From Nonomuraea thailandensis (GTDB lineage Bacteria > Actinomycetota > Actinomycetes > Streptosporangiales > Streptosporangiaceae): a DNA stretch of 64,000 bases. Shown here in pieces: positions 53,246 to 60,979 of this stretch. Every line of letters begins with the position of its first letter. Position 1 is the first letter of the stretch. Position numbers and translations under genes: made by a program. The stretch lies in contig NZ_JAMZEB010000002.1 in NCBI RefSeq assembly GCF_024172165.1, positions 5,601,501-5,665,500 on the forward strand, in the 5' to 3' direction. The notes below the pieces were generated by a model, which ran no database searches, was not told the origin of the DNA, and was given only the letters and a program-made list of their open reading frames with translations.

Positions 53246-54940
53246 TCAGTGGCCGGGCTCGTGCTCGACGGCGGCCAGCATGATGGTCAGGGCCAGGCGC
53301 TTGCGGGCGTCGCCCAGGTCCAGCGGGGTGAGCTCGCCCATCTTGCGCAGCCGGTTGCGCACGGTGTTGGGGTGCACCTCCAGCCGCTCGGCGGCCAGGG
53401 TGAGGTCGCCCTGGCTCTCCAGCCAGGCCCGCAGCGTGGCGGCGAAGCGGGTGTCGTGACGGGCGTCGTGTGCCAGCAGCGTGGGCACCGGGCCGCGGGC
53501 CGGGGTGCGGCCCGTGCGGGCGGCGGCGCGCAGCCGACGCAGCAGGATGTCGTCCCAGGACTCGTCGTAGGCGGGCGGCGGGGCGGCGGGGCTGCCGCTC
53601 TCGTGCAGCGCCAGGCATTCGTCGGCCTCCTGACGGCCCGCCGGCAGCTCCGCCACCCCGGCGGGGGCGCCGATCCCGGCGGCCAGGCGTACCTGTGCGG
53701 GCAGCTCCGCCTGCAGCGCCGCGACCCAGCGGCGGGCCGCCTGCGCGTCGCCGGCCGCCTGCGCATGCCCGGCCGCCTGCCTCTGGCGGGCCGCCTGCCC
53801 GTGGCGGGCCGCCTGGGCGTCGCCGGCCGGCAGGATCGTGTAGAGCGTGTCGCCGAGCAGCGTGCTGCGCCCGGGCCTGGACCAGCCGAAGCCGGTGGTG
53901 GCCTGCTCGAAGGCCAGCAGCAGCGCGGCGTGGCGCTCGCCGCCGGTGCGCGCCCGGACCGCGATGACGCGCATCTCCTGCGGCGGCAGGCCCAGCCGGC
54001 TGATCACCGTCGCCGCGTCGGCGCTGCCCTCCAGCAGCCGGATGACCAGGTCGGACTCCACCTGCCGCTCCAGGTCGGCGCTGGCCCGGGAGCGCAGCAG
54101 GTGCAGCGCCACCGTACGGGCGCCGTCGGTCAGGGCGCGGCGACCGGCCTCGTCCGGCGGGCTGCCGCGGCTCACCCACACCGAGCCGAGCAGCTCGCGC
54201 CCGGCCCGCACCGCCACCGCCATGCGCCCGGTGAGGCCGTTCGCGGGGTCGGCGGGGACGAACACCGGCTCGTCCGTGGTCGCCAGGCGGGCGAAGACCC
54301 CCTGCTGCTGGAACAGCTCGCGCAGGCGGTCGGGCACGCGCCGCGCCAGGATCGTCTCCAGCCGGGCCGGGTCGCCCGCCTGCTGGGAACGGGAGTAGGC
54401 CAGCACCCGGGAGTGCCGGTCCTCGATGGTCACCGGCCCGCCGATGACGTCGGCCAGGCTGTCGGCCAGCGCGAACAGGTCGGTCGGCCCGCGTCCGGAG
54501 GCGGTCTCGCGGCTCTCCAGCACCAGCCCGTAGACCACGCCGGCCAGCTGGCTCCACGAGACGGCGGGATCGGCCAGCAGCACGGTCACCCCGTGCTCTT
54601 CGCCGAGCGCCGCGGCCTCCCGCTCGGCGGCCACATCGCTCCCGCTCCCGGCGCCCGTGCCGCTGCCTGCCCCCGTGCCGTTCCCGTCCCCGGCGCCCGT
54701 GCCGCTCCCGTCACCGGCGGGCCGGACCAGGACCGCGGTGGCCTCGACCGCGGCCGCGCCCAGCACCGCCTCGGCGATCGAGGAGCTGCCGACGGCCAGG
54801 AGCAGGTCGCCCGTGACGTGGCGCTCGCCGGCCTCCGGCATCGCCACGCTGCGCACCCAGGTCGCACGGGCCTCGGGGCGCCCGCAGAGCCGCACGCCGT
54901 ACCCGCCGAGCACGTTCACCAGGCGGTCCAACGTGATCAT
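53246..54940 (-). CDS. PucR/CdaR family transcriptional regulator
   Basis: 564-aa regulator. N-terminal PucR ligand region (MITLDRLVNVLGGYGVRLCG...DLLLAVGSSS), interrupted at about residues 76-97 by a Gly/Ser/Thr repeat (GSGTGAGDGNGTGAGSGTG), a GGDEF-like CdaR middle, and C-terminal HTH_30 (LTLAAERLEVHPNTVRNRLRKMGEL). A second low-complexity insert AQAARHGQAARQRQAAGH occurs near residue 375. The family senses amino acids, purines or sugar acids. Its ATG overlaps the MreB-like stop (ATGA at 54940-54937). Confidence 0.9.
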   Translation of the reverse strand: MITLDRLVNVLGGYGVRLCGRPEARATWVRSVAMPEAGERHVTGDLLLAVGSSSIAEAVLGAAAVEATAVLVRPAGDGSGTGAGDGNGTGAGSGTGAGSGSDVAAEREAAALGEEHGVTVLLADPAVSWSQLAGVVYGLVLESRETASGRGPTDLFALADSLADVIGGPVTIEDRHSRVLAYSRSQQAGDPARLETILARRVPDRLRELFQQQGVFARLATTDEPVFVPADPANGLTGRMAVAVRAGRELLGSVWVSRGSPPDEAGRRALTDGARTVALHLLRSRASADLERQVESDLVIRLLEGSADAATVISRLGLPPQEMRVIAVRARTGGERHAALLLAFEQATTGFGWSRPGRSTLLGDTLYTILPAGDAQAARHGQAARQRQAAGHAQAAGDAQAARRWVAALQAELPAQVRLAAGIGAPAGVAELPAGRQEADECLALHESGSPAAPPPAYDESWDDILLRRLRAAARTGRTPARGPVPTLLAHDARHDTRFAATLRAWLESQGDLTLAAERLEVHPNTVRNRLRKMGELTPLDLGDARKRLALTIMLAAVEHEPGH

Positions 54941-55716
54941 GACCAGCTCCGGTCCGGCCTGGCACGGGCGGCCAGGGACGGCTGCAGGCACAGCCGCATC
55001 AAGCCGCGGACGGTCGCGTGCTGCGGCTGCGTGGCCACGCTGATCGGCAGCCGCACCGAGCCGCGCAGCCGGCGCAGCAGCTCCTCCTGACGAGCGCCAC
55101 CGCCGGTGACCACCAGGCCGCGGGCGCGCGTGGCGGGGCGCGCGCCGGCCCGCAGGCGGCGGGCCAGGGCCGCCGTCATGTCCACGACCCCCTCCAGCGC
55201 GTACGACGCCAGCCCCGCCCCGGTGGTGGCGCTGAGCTGGAGGGCGGCCGCGTCGATGACGGCCCCTTCGCTGAACGCGACCACCTCCACGATGCCCGCC
55301 CCGACGTCCAGCACCAGGCCCGGCCGGCTGTCGAGAACGTCCAGGCCCGCGCCGACGGCGGCGGCCAGCGGCTCGTCGACCAGCCGCACCTCGCATCCGG
55401 CGATCTCCGCGACCGCGGCGCGGACCGCCCCGCGATCGCTGCGCGACGCGGCCAGCGGCACACCCGCCAGCACCCGCTCCAGCGGGCGGCTGTCGTAGAG
55501 CCGGGTGTCCTGCAACGCCAGGCGGACCAGGCGCAGGCAGGCTCCCGGGTCGATCACCATGCCGTGCCGGATGGGCCGCACCGCGTCCGGCCCCCTGACG
55601 ATCACCGAGGGCAGGTCGGCCATGGCGTGCCCGCCCAGGGACAGCGACCGCGTACGAGCGGTGCCCAGATCGAGCGCCACGAAGCGCTGCGCGGCGTTCA
55701 CGACGCGCTCCCGCAC
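54937..55716 (-). CDS. Small MreB/Hsp70-fold (actin-like) protein
   Basis: 259-aa actin-superfamily ATPase-like protein. Phosphate-1 loop FVALDLGTARTRSL, phosphate-2 loop LVLDVGAGIVEVVAF, adenosine motif GLVVTGGGARQEELL; central DEPLAAAVGAGLDV as in MreB ('EPlAAAiGaG'). Shorter than MreB (about 340 aa), so subdomains Ib/IIb are reduced. GTG 55716 is the longest start; GTG 55701 overlaps the stop of a 26-codon upstream ORF and may be the true one. Co-transcribed with PucR (4-nt overlap), an unusual partner. Confidence 0.8.
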   Translation of the reverse strand: MRERVVNAAQRFVALDLGTARTRSLSLGGHAMADLPSVIVRGPDAVRPIRHGMVIDPGACLRLVRLALQDTRLYDSRPLERVLAGVPLAASRSDRGAVRAAVAEIAGCEVRLVDEPLAAAVGAGLDVLDSRPGLVLDVGAGIVEVVAFSEGAVIDAAALQLSATTGAGLASYALEGVVDMTAALARRLRAGARPATRARGLVVTGGGARQEELLRRLRGSVRLPISVATQPQHATVRGLMRLCLQPSLAARARPDRSWS

Positions 55717-55778
55717 GGCGCCTGAGGACGTGCGAGCTCGTGCGGCCGTTCCAGGACGTGAACTGATGCGACGGACAT
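55698..55778 (-). CDS. Possible 26-aa leader peptide before the MreB-like gene
   Basis: ATG 55778 to TGA 55698, 26 residues starting MSVASVHVLERPHEL. CAGGAG lies 12 nt upstream. Its stop overlaps an in-frame GTG (55701) of the next gene in a GTGA arrangement, the same coupling used throughout this window. Too short for compositional proof. Confidence 0.3.
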   Translation of the reverse strand: MSVASVHVLERPHELARPQAPCGSAS

Positions 55779-55865
55779 GACGATGATCGGCTCCTGGCTG
55801 ACGTCAGGGGAGGGCAGCACAGCGTGCCCCGCCCCTGTTGGAAGGGGGAGAGGATGAGACGTCGG

Positions 55866-56078
55866 CTAGGTCAGCGGCGGGCTGCGCGACCCCGCGGTGC
55901 GGTGCGCGAGCTGTTGCGGGTCGCGGACGGCGTCCGCGGCGGGCGAGGCCAGCAGGGCCAGGTGCGTCGGCTCGCCCTGGCGATCGCCGTGCAGCAGCGG
56001 CCACAACGACAGCAGGACCGGGCCCATCACGCCGGTGAGCGCGATGGACCCTCGTGGTGTTCTCCACGGTCCCGTCAT
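55866..56078 (-). CDS. Hypothetical small protein (70 aa)
   Basis: 70 residues beginning MTGPWRTPRGSIALTGVMG, with one moderately hydrophobic stretch (SIALTGVMGPVLLSLWPLL) near the N-terminus and a polar tail. Third codon positions are mostly G/C, and TATGGT is found 7 nt before the ATG, fitting a leaderless promoter. No family recognised; ATG 56090 is an in-frame alternative. Confidence 0.4.
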   Translation of the reverse strand: MTGPWRTPRGSIALTGVMGPVLLSLWPLLHGDRQGEPTHLALLASPAADAVRDPQQLAHRTAGSRSPPLT

Positions 56079-56430
56079 GGGGCCGACCATAGCCCAGACC
56101 GCCGCCGAACGCGCCCTCATCCACGCCCGGCGAACCCGAACCACGCCCTTGCGCCCCGCCTCCGGGCCAGGATCGCGGCCCTGGATCCGGAGAGGTCCCT
56201 TCGTGGCGAGCGGCCCGCCGGCGCCGTGCAGGTGGTCGTGTTGAACGGCTGCCGGCGAGCCACCCGCTCCTGTTCCCCGTGGTTCCGCCCGAAACGTGCC
56301 CTGCCGGGAAGCAGGCCATCCCGCCCGAGCGAGTCACGGAACCACCCCGTTACACGCCCTGCCGGTAGCAGTCCGTCCGGTTCGAGCGCGCCACGGGGCC
56401 GCCCCGCAACGGCGTCCGTCGCAACGCCGC
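56079..56430. other. Non-coding stretch with tandem repeat array
   Basis: About 350 bp without a convincing gene. Its main content is the repeat array at 56247-56412; the left part (56079-56246) shows nothing recognisable beyond GC-rich sequence, and the right end carries the ArsR promoter. Confidence 0.5.
56247..56412. repeat. Three imperfect tandem repeats of about 51-58 bp
   Basis: Units start at CTGCCGG-containing boundaries: 56247-56297 (most diverged, 51 bp), 56298-56355 and 56356-56412. Units two and three both start GCCCTGCCGG and share CGAGCG, CACGG and CCCCG at matching offsets, roughly 70 percent alike by eye. Not part of any gene. Confidence 0.65.
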
Positions 56431-56470
56431 TTGCGAACATATCGCCCATTCCGGCTATCATCGCGATATG
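56431..56470 (+). promoter_or_regulatory. ArsR/CmtR promoter with operator
   Basis: -35 TTGCGA (56431-56436), 19-bp spacer, -10 TATCAT (56456-56461), 6 nt to ATG 56468 (leaderless). Perfect 8-bp arms CATATCGC (56438-56445) and GCGATATG (56463-56470) flank the -10, the second arm including the start codon. Confidence 0.6.
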
Positions 56471-56866
56471 GCGATCAATCGAGATGGCGGCCGTTGCGTG
56501 AGCGCCGACATCGCCGCGGGTATCTCCCCGGCGGCGGCGCTGTTCCACTCCCTGGCCGACGAGACCCGGCTGCGCATCGTGCAGCGGCTCGCACGCGGCG
56601 AGGCCCGCGTGGTCGACCTGACCACCCAGCTCGGCCTGGCCCAGTCCACCGTGTCCAAGCACCTCGCCTGCCTGCGCGACTGCGGCCTGATCGGCTACCG
56701 GGCCGAAGGACGGCAGTCCTTCTACTCCCTCACCCGGCCCGAGCTGATGGACCTGCTGGCCTCGGCCGAGCAGTTGCTGGCCGCCACCGGGCACGCCGTG
56801 ACGCTGTGCCCGGCCACGGCCGGCGAGGCCCGCGGATCCCGGACCACCGGGGAGGCGGCGTCGTGA
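56468..56866 (+). CDS. ArsR/SmtB metal sensor, CmtR-like
   Basis: 132-aa winged-helix repressor. HTH: ADETRLRIVQRLARGEARVVDLTTQLGLAQSTVSKHLACLRDCGLIGYRAEGRQSFYSL. It lacks the classical ELCVCDL box but has HLACLRDC plus a C-terminal Cys in HAVTLCPAT. That is the Cys57/Cys61/Cys102 arrangement of mycobacterial CmtR (HLSCLRGC, later Cys), a Cd(II)/Pb(II) sensor. Overlaps the CDF efflux gene by 4 nt (GTGA), consistent with metal-relieved repression of efflux. Confidence 0.88.
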   Translation: MAINRDGGRCVSADIAAGISPAAALFHSLADETRLRIVQRLARGEARVVDLTTQLGLAQSTVSKHLACLRDCGLIGYRAEGRQSFYSLTRPELMDLLASAEQLLAATGHAVTLCPATAGEARGSRTTGEAAS

Positions 56867-57564
56867 CCTCGCTGGGCCCGCCCGTCCCGGCCCGGCGGAC
56901 GGTGCTGCATCGCCGGATCCGGCTGCTGGTCGCCGCGACCATCACCTACAACGTGATCGAAGCGGCCGTGGCCATCACCGCCGGCACCGCGGCCTCCTCC
57001 GCCGCCCTGATCGGCTTCGGGCTGGACTCCGTCGTCGAGGTCGCCTCGGCCGCCGCGGTGGCCTGGCAGTTCTCCGCCGCCGACCCCGAGAGGCGGGAGC
57101 GGGCGGCGCTGCGGGTCATCGCGATCTCCTTCTTCGCCCTGGCCGCCTATGTCACGGTCGACGCCGTCCGGGCCCTGCTCGGCGCCGGCGAGGCCGGGCA
57201 CTCCACCCCCGGCCTGATCCTGGCCGCGGTGTCGCTGGCCGTCATGCCGTTCCTGTCGTACGCCCAGCGCCGCGCGGGCCGCGAGCTCGGCTCCGCCTCC
57301 GCGGTGGCCGACTCCAGGCAGACGCTGCTGTGCACCTACCTGTCGGCCGTGCTGCTGGCCGGGCTCGCGCTCAACAGCGCGTTCGGCTGGTCCTGGGCCG
57401 ACCCGGTCGCCGCCCTGGTCATCGCCGCCGTAGCGGTCAAGGAAGGCCGCGAGGCCTGGCGCGGGGACGCCTGCTGCGCCACGCCGGCCACCGTCGCGGC
57501 ACGCGAGGACGGATGCGCGACCTGCGCTCCCGGCTGCTCCTGCCGCACTCCCCCGCCGGCCTGA
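56863..57564 (+). CDS. Cation diffusion facilitator-type efflux protein with Cys-rich tail
   Basis: 233-aa membrane protein of the CDF-like cation transporter family. About six helices; TM2 carries SAALIGFGLDSVVEVASA (CDF metal-site Asp kept, usual His replaced) and TM5 NSAFGWSWADPVAALVIA. The C-terminus GDACCATPATVAAREDGCATCAPGCSC holds eight Cys, suited to soft metals (Cd, Pb, Zn, Hg). No large cytoplasmic dimer domain. Translation coupled to the CmtR-like sensor. Predicted Cd/Pb/Zn export (inference). Confidence 0.82.
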   Translation: MTSLGPPVPARRTVLHRRIRLLVAATITYNVIEAAVAITAGTAASSAALIGFGLDSVVEVASAAAVAWQFSAADPERRERAALRVIAISFFALAAYVTVDAVRALLGAGEAGHSTPGLILAAVSLAVMPFLSYAQRRAGRELGSASAVADSRQTLLCTYLSAVLLAGLALNSAFGWSWADPVAALVIAAVAVKEGREAWRGDACCATPATVAAREDGCATCAPGCSCRTPPPA

Positions 57565-57636
57565 CCCCGTTCCAGGTGTTGACGTGGCATCCCCGAGCGC
57601 TTACGGTTCCGGCAGTCGGTGAAACTATCGACACAA

Positions 57637-57653
57637 TTCCGAAACTTTCGGAA
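57637..57653. promoter_or_regulatory. Perfect 17-bp palindrome before the xylanase gene
   Basis: TTCCGAAACTTTCGGAA, fully symmetric around a central C; core GAAA-N-TTTC. Such CGAAA-N-TTTCG elements are known upstream of actinobacterial xylan and beta-xyloside genes (BxlR/XlnR-type repressors). Fifty bp before GTG 57703. Confidence 0.75.
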
Positions 57654-57702
57654 CACACCTGTAGCCGCCCCAAGCCACCCCCACGGCACCGGAGGTCATT
57701 CG

Positions 57703-58743
57703 GTGAAGCCATTGATCATCGCCCTCGCGCTCGTCCTCGCCGCCCCGCTCCCCGCCTCCGCCCACCCGCGCCCACCACGCGACCTGCGCCAGCTCGCGCA
57801 GCAGACCGGCGTCAGGATCGGCTCGGCGGTGGACCTCGCCGCCCTGCGCGCCGAGTCCGACTACCGCAGGGTGCTCAACCGCGAGTTCAACCACGTCACC
57901 GCCGAGAACGCGATGAAATGGGAGTCGGTGGAGCCGCAGCGCGGCGTGTTCACCTGGGACGACGCCGACACGCTGGTCGAGAGCGCGCGCCGCAACCGCC
58001 AGCAGGTACGCGGCCACACCCTCGTCTGGCACAACCAGCTCCCCGCCTGGCTCACCGCGGGCGTCGAGGACGGCTCCATCGACGCCACCGAGCTCCGGGG
58101 GATCCTGCGCGACCACATCACCACACAGGTACGCCGCTACAAGGGCAAGATCCGCGCCTGGGACGTGGTGAACGAGGTCGTGGAGGAGGACGGCACGATG
58201 CGGCAGAGCATCTGGCTCAAGCACCTCGGCCCCGGCTACATCGCCGACGCCTTCCGCTGGGCCCACCGCGCCGACCCGCACGCCAGGCTGTTCATCAACG
58301 ACTACAACCTCGAATGGAACGCCCCCAAGATCGAGACCACGCTGTCCCTGGTCAAGGAGCTCCAGGCGCAGCGCGTACCGATCCACGGCGTCGGCTTCCA
58401 GGGCCATCTCGGCATCCAGTACGACTACCCCGGCGACTGGGCGAACGTCATGCGCCGCTTCGCCGACCTCGGCCTGGAGGTCGCGATCACCGAGCTGGAC
58501 GTGCGCATGGAGCTGCCGGTGACCCCGGAGAAGCTGGCCACCCAGGCCACCTACTACAGCCGGGCCATGACCGACTGCCTCAGCGTCAGGGCCTGCCGCG
58601 AGCTCACCGTCTGGGGCTTCACCGACCGGCACTCGTGGGTGCCGGGCTGGTTCGAGGGGCAGGGGGCGGCGTGCCTGCTCGACGAGAACCTCGCGCCCAA
58701 GCCCGCCTACCAGGCGCTGCTCGCCGTCAAGAACGCTCGCTGA
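57703..58743 (+). CDS. Secreted endo-1,4-beta-xylanase (GH10)
   Basis: 346-aa xylanase. Signal peptide VKPLIIALALVLAAPLPASA-HP. GH10 barrel with FNHVTAENAMKWESVEPQRG, RGHTLVWHNQLPAW, acid/base Glu in WDVVNEVVEED and nucleophile Glu in VAITELDVRM, then VWGFTDRHSWVPGW. No carbohydrate-binding module. GTG 57703 has GGAGG 7 nt upstream; the frame reaches ATG 57619 but that would precede the ribosome binding site and cross the operator. Cuts xylan backbone to xylo-oligosaccharides. Confidence 0.95.
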   Translation: MKPLIIALALVLAAPLPASAHPRPPRDLRQLAQQTGVRIGSAVDLAALRAESDYRRVLNREFNHVTAENAMKWESVEPQRGVFTWDDADTLVESARRNRQQVRGHTLVWHNQLPAWLTAGVEDGSIDATELRGILRDHITTQVRRYKGKIRAWDVVNEVVEEDGTMRQSIWLKHLGPGYIADAFRWAHRADPHARLFINDYNLEWNAPKIETTLSLVKELQAQRVPIHGVGFQGHLGIQYDYPGDWANVMRRFADLGLEVAITELDVRMELPVTPEKLATQATYYSRAMTDCLSVRACRELTVWGFTDRHSWVPGWFEGQGAACLLDENLAPKPAYQALLAVKNAR

Positions 58744-58842
58744 CCGGGTCACCCGCGCCCCACGGGGCCCGGCTCCCGCCCGCCCCGCCCGTGCGGTGTT
58801 CCCCATGACCGGGATGCCGGGGCTGACGCGGCGTTCCCGATG

Positions 58843-58874
58843 GGCCGGGCACCTTCCGCCGACGGTGCCCGGCC
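58843..58874. terminator. Hairpin terminator, 11-bp stem
   Basis: GGCCGGGCACC (58843-58853) and GGTGCCCGGCC (58864-58874), perfect arms, 10-nt loop; about 100 bp after the xylanase stop. Confidence 0.65.
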
Positions 58875-58877
58875 ACC

Positions 58878-58920
58878 GCCCAGGTCCTCACGATCCTCAC
58901 ACCCGCGTGAGGACCTGGGC
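58878..58920. terminator. Hairpin terminator, 15-bp perfect stem
   Basis: GCCCAGGTCCTCACG (58878-58892) and CGTGAGGACCTGGGC (58906-58920) pair without mismatch over a 13-nt loop. Placed between the convergent xylanase and hypothetical genes, directly after another strong hairpin. Confidence 0.75.
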
Positions 58921-58956
58921 CCCGTCGTCCCGGCGGGCCCGCTCGCCGGCCGGGCC

Positions 58957-59511
58957 TCAGAACAGGCGTGAGGGCGCTCGTTCCAGGCGCTGGAGGAGCC
59001 CGTACACGAAGCGGGCGCGATGCGTCCGGCCGTCGTGGCGGAAATCGACCGTCCAGTGGTGCGGGGCCGGGCCGTCGATCTGCACGGCGTCGGGGAAGCT
59101 CGCGCCGACGTCGCCCACGACGCACCCCCAGGGGACCAGGTCGGCGAAGGCCGGCGTGGCGGCGCCGGAGGGCCGGACGAACCACTGGTTCCACAGCTCG
59201 CCACCGGGGCCGGCCAGCGCCTCGTACGCCAGCCCCGGCCAGGTCGGCAGCGGCCAGCGGAGCACGTCGCAGGTGAGGCTGCCGGCGGCCCTGCGCCCGC
59301 GGTACGGCGGCGGCCCCAGCGCCATCCGCAGGGCGGCGGCCCCCTTCGGAGCCCTCGGGGCGTGGGCGAGCCTCGTCCAGTGGGCATGGGCCTCGCGCAG
59401 TTCGGCGCGTGAGGCGCCGATGAGGCCGAGGGTCTCCTCGACCTTCTCGGCGTTCACGTCGCGCATGCGGTGCAGCAGCGCCAGCTCGAACTCGCGTACC
59501 CCGAAAGCCAC
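58957..59511 (-). CDS. Hypothetical protein (184 aa)
   Basis: No family recognised. N-terminal helical part (VREFELALLHRMRDVNAEKVEETLGLIGASRAELREAHAHW), basic middle with PPPYRGRRA, then Trp/Pro-rich segments (LRWPLPTWPGLAYEALAGPGGELWNQWFVRP) and a C-terminal VDFRHDGRTHRARFVYGLLQRLE that looks like a beta-rich domain. No signal peptide or membrane helix. GTG 59511; GC-rich third positions support coding. Convergent with xylanase and 20 bp downstream of the Rrf2 gene on the same strand. Confidence 0.7.
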   Translation of the reverse strand: MAFGVREFELALLHRMRDVNAEKVEETLGLIGASRAELREAHAHWTRLAHAPRAPKGAAALRMALGPPPYRGRRAAGSLTCDVLRWPLPTWPGLAYEALAGPGGELWNQWFVRPSGAATPAFADLVPWGCVVGDVGASFPDAVQIDGPAPHHWTVDFRHDGRTHRARFVYGLLQRLERAPSRLF

Positions 59512-59531
59512 CGCCCCAGCTTGCCACTCCC

Positions 59532-60011
59532 CTACAGGGCGCCGCGCCCGCCCAGGCCATGGGCCCCGAGCACGCCATGGGGTCCGGGCGGGTCGTCAGG
59601 GAGGCCGCCGGAGTCGGCCCGGCCGTCCTGGCGGTCGCGGGAGGCGACGACGTCCGCCAGGGTGATCTCGCTGAGCAGCGCGTCCTCGTGGCTGCGCAGC
59701 CGGTCCCAGATCTCGGCGAGCGGCGCGGCGGCCGGGGAGAACGGGCGCAGGGCCTGCTCGGCGCCCTCGGTGACGCGGATGACGTCGGCCAGCGCGATCT
59801 CCCCGGGCGGCCGGGCCAGCCAGTAACCGCCGTCGGGACCGCGCTGGCTGCGGATGAGACCGGCCCGGCGCAGCTGAAGCAGGATGTTGTCGCAGAAGCG
59901 ACGGGGGATGTCCTGCGTGACGGCGATCCGTTCAGCGTGCACCGGGCTGTCGGCCACGGCCAGGGCGAGCATGGCGCCCAGGGCGTATTGGGTGCGGGCG
60001 GAGATTCTCAT
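59532..60011 (-). CDS. Rrf2 family transcriptional regulator
   Basis: 159-aa Rrf2 protein. HTH region MRISARTQYALGAMLALAV...RIAVTQDIPRRFCDNILLQLRRAGLIRSQRGPDGGYWLARPPGEIALADVIRVTEG. The three-Cys cluster of IscR/NsrR is absent (only one Cys in FCDNIL), so it resembles cluster-free CymR/YwnA types that sense a metabolite or partner protein. Gly/Pro-rich tail. Lies 8 bp after the TauE/SafE gene in one operon and probably binds the 23-bp dyad before it. Confidence 0.9.
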   Translation of the reverse strand: MRISARTQYALGAMLALAVADSPVHAERIAVTQDIPRRFCDNILLQLRRAGLIRSQRGPDGGYWLARPPGEIALADVIRVTEGAEQALRPFSPAAAPLAEIWDRLRSHEDALLSEITLADVVASRDRQDGRADSGGLPDDPPGPHGVLGAHGLGGRGAL

Positions 60012-60019
60012 GGGCCGGC

Positions 60020-60961
60020 TCAGGCGGAGGCCGTCTCCTCCTCTGTCGTCGTACGCTGACGCAGCTCGCTCTCCACCGCCTCGACCGACTCGTTGGCCTT
60101 GTCGCGGCGGTACTCGCGTACGGAGTAGGCGATCGCGGCGGCCCAGATGACGGCGATGACGATGTAGGCGACGGTCTGGACGCCGCCGGAGGCGTCGATC
60201 CAGTCGCTGCGCAGCAGCGTGCGGACGTTGGTCAGCACGATCACGCCGCCCACGGCGGAGCCGAGGATGCGCGGCGGGATGTGCCGGACGAGCCAGGCGG
60301 CGATCGGCGCGGCGATGACGCCGCCGAGCAGCAGGACGGCCACCCAGGCGAAGTTGATGTTCTCGGAGCCGATGCCGACGAAGAAGCCGATGCTGGCGGC
60401 GATGGCGACGAGGAACTCGCTGGCGTCGATGGAGCCGATCACCTTGCGGGGGGCCAGCCGCCCGCTGGCCAGGATGGCGGGCGTGCCGACCGGGCCCCAG
60501 CCGCCACCGCCGGTGGCGTCCACGAAGCCGGCCAGCAGGCCGAGCGGCGCCAGGAAGCGCCTGCGCAGCGGCTTGCCCAGGTTCCCGCGCGGCAGGCCGA
60601 ACGCGGTGAAGCGGATGAGGATGTAGACGCCCAGGGAGAGCAGGATGAGCGACATCACCGGGGCGGCGAGCTCGGTGGACAGGCTCGACAGGAACGTCGC
60701 CCCGGCGAAGGCGCCGACGGCTCCGGGAAGGCCGATCTTCGCGACGACCTTCCAGTCCACGTTGCCGAAGCGCCAGTGGGAGATGCCCGAGGCGAGCGTG
60801 GTGCCGATCTCGGCGAGGTGGACGGTGGCGGAGGCGGCCGCCGCGTTGGTGCCGATGGCCAGCAGCAGTGTGGTCGAGGTGACGCCATAGGCCATGCCTA
60901 GGCTGCCGTCGACCAGCTGAGCGGCGAGGCCGACCAGCCCGAGCAGGATGAGCGCTCGCAC
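60020..60961 (-). CDS. TauE/SafE family sulfite/organoanion exporter
   Basis: 313-aa membrane protein with about 8 helices. Two repeat motifs GLAAQLVDGSLGMAYGVTSTTLLL and GLLAGFVDATGGGGWGPVGTPAIL are the family signature. Members export sulfite, sulfoacetate or related anions. Charged C-terminal tail (REYRRDKANESVEAVESELRQR). GTG 60961 after GGGGAG. Followed by its Rrf2 regulator; a sulfur role is inferred from the family and pairing. Confidence 0.9.
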   Translation of the reverse strand: MRALILLGLVGLAAQLVDGSLGMAYGVTSTTLLLAIGTNAAAASATVHLAEIGTTLASGISHWRFGNVDWKVVAKIGLPGAVGAFAGATFLSSLSTELAAPVMSLILLSLGVYILIRFTAFGLPRGNLGKPLRRRFLAPLGLLAGFVDATGGGGWGPVGTPAILASGRLAPRKVIGSIDASEFLVAIAASIGFFVGIGSENINFAWVAVLLLGGVIAAPIAAWLVRHIPPRILGSAVGGVIVLTNVRTLLRSDWIDASGGVQTVAYIVIAVIWAAAIAYSVREYRRDKANESVEAVESELRQRTTTEEETASA

Positions 60962-60979
60962 GATCTCCCCTTCCCTACG

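Noticed and set aside
55804..56337. Minus-strand 177-codon Arg/Gly-rich frame
   Set aside because: No motif and poor composition; the overlapping 70-codon frame at 55866-56078 has better codon bias and a promoter.
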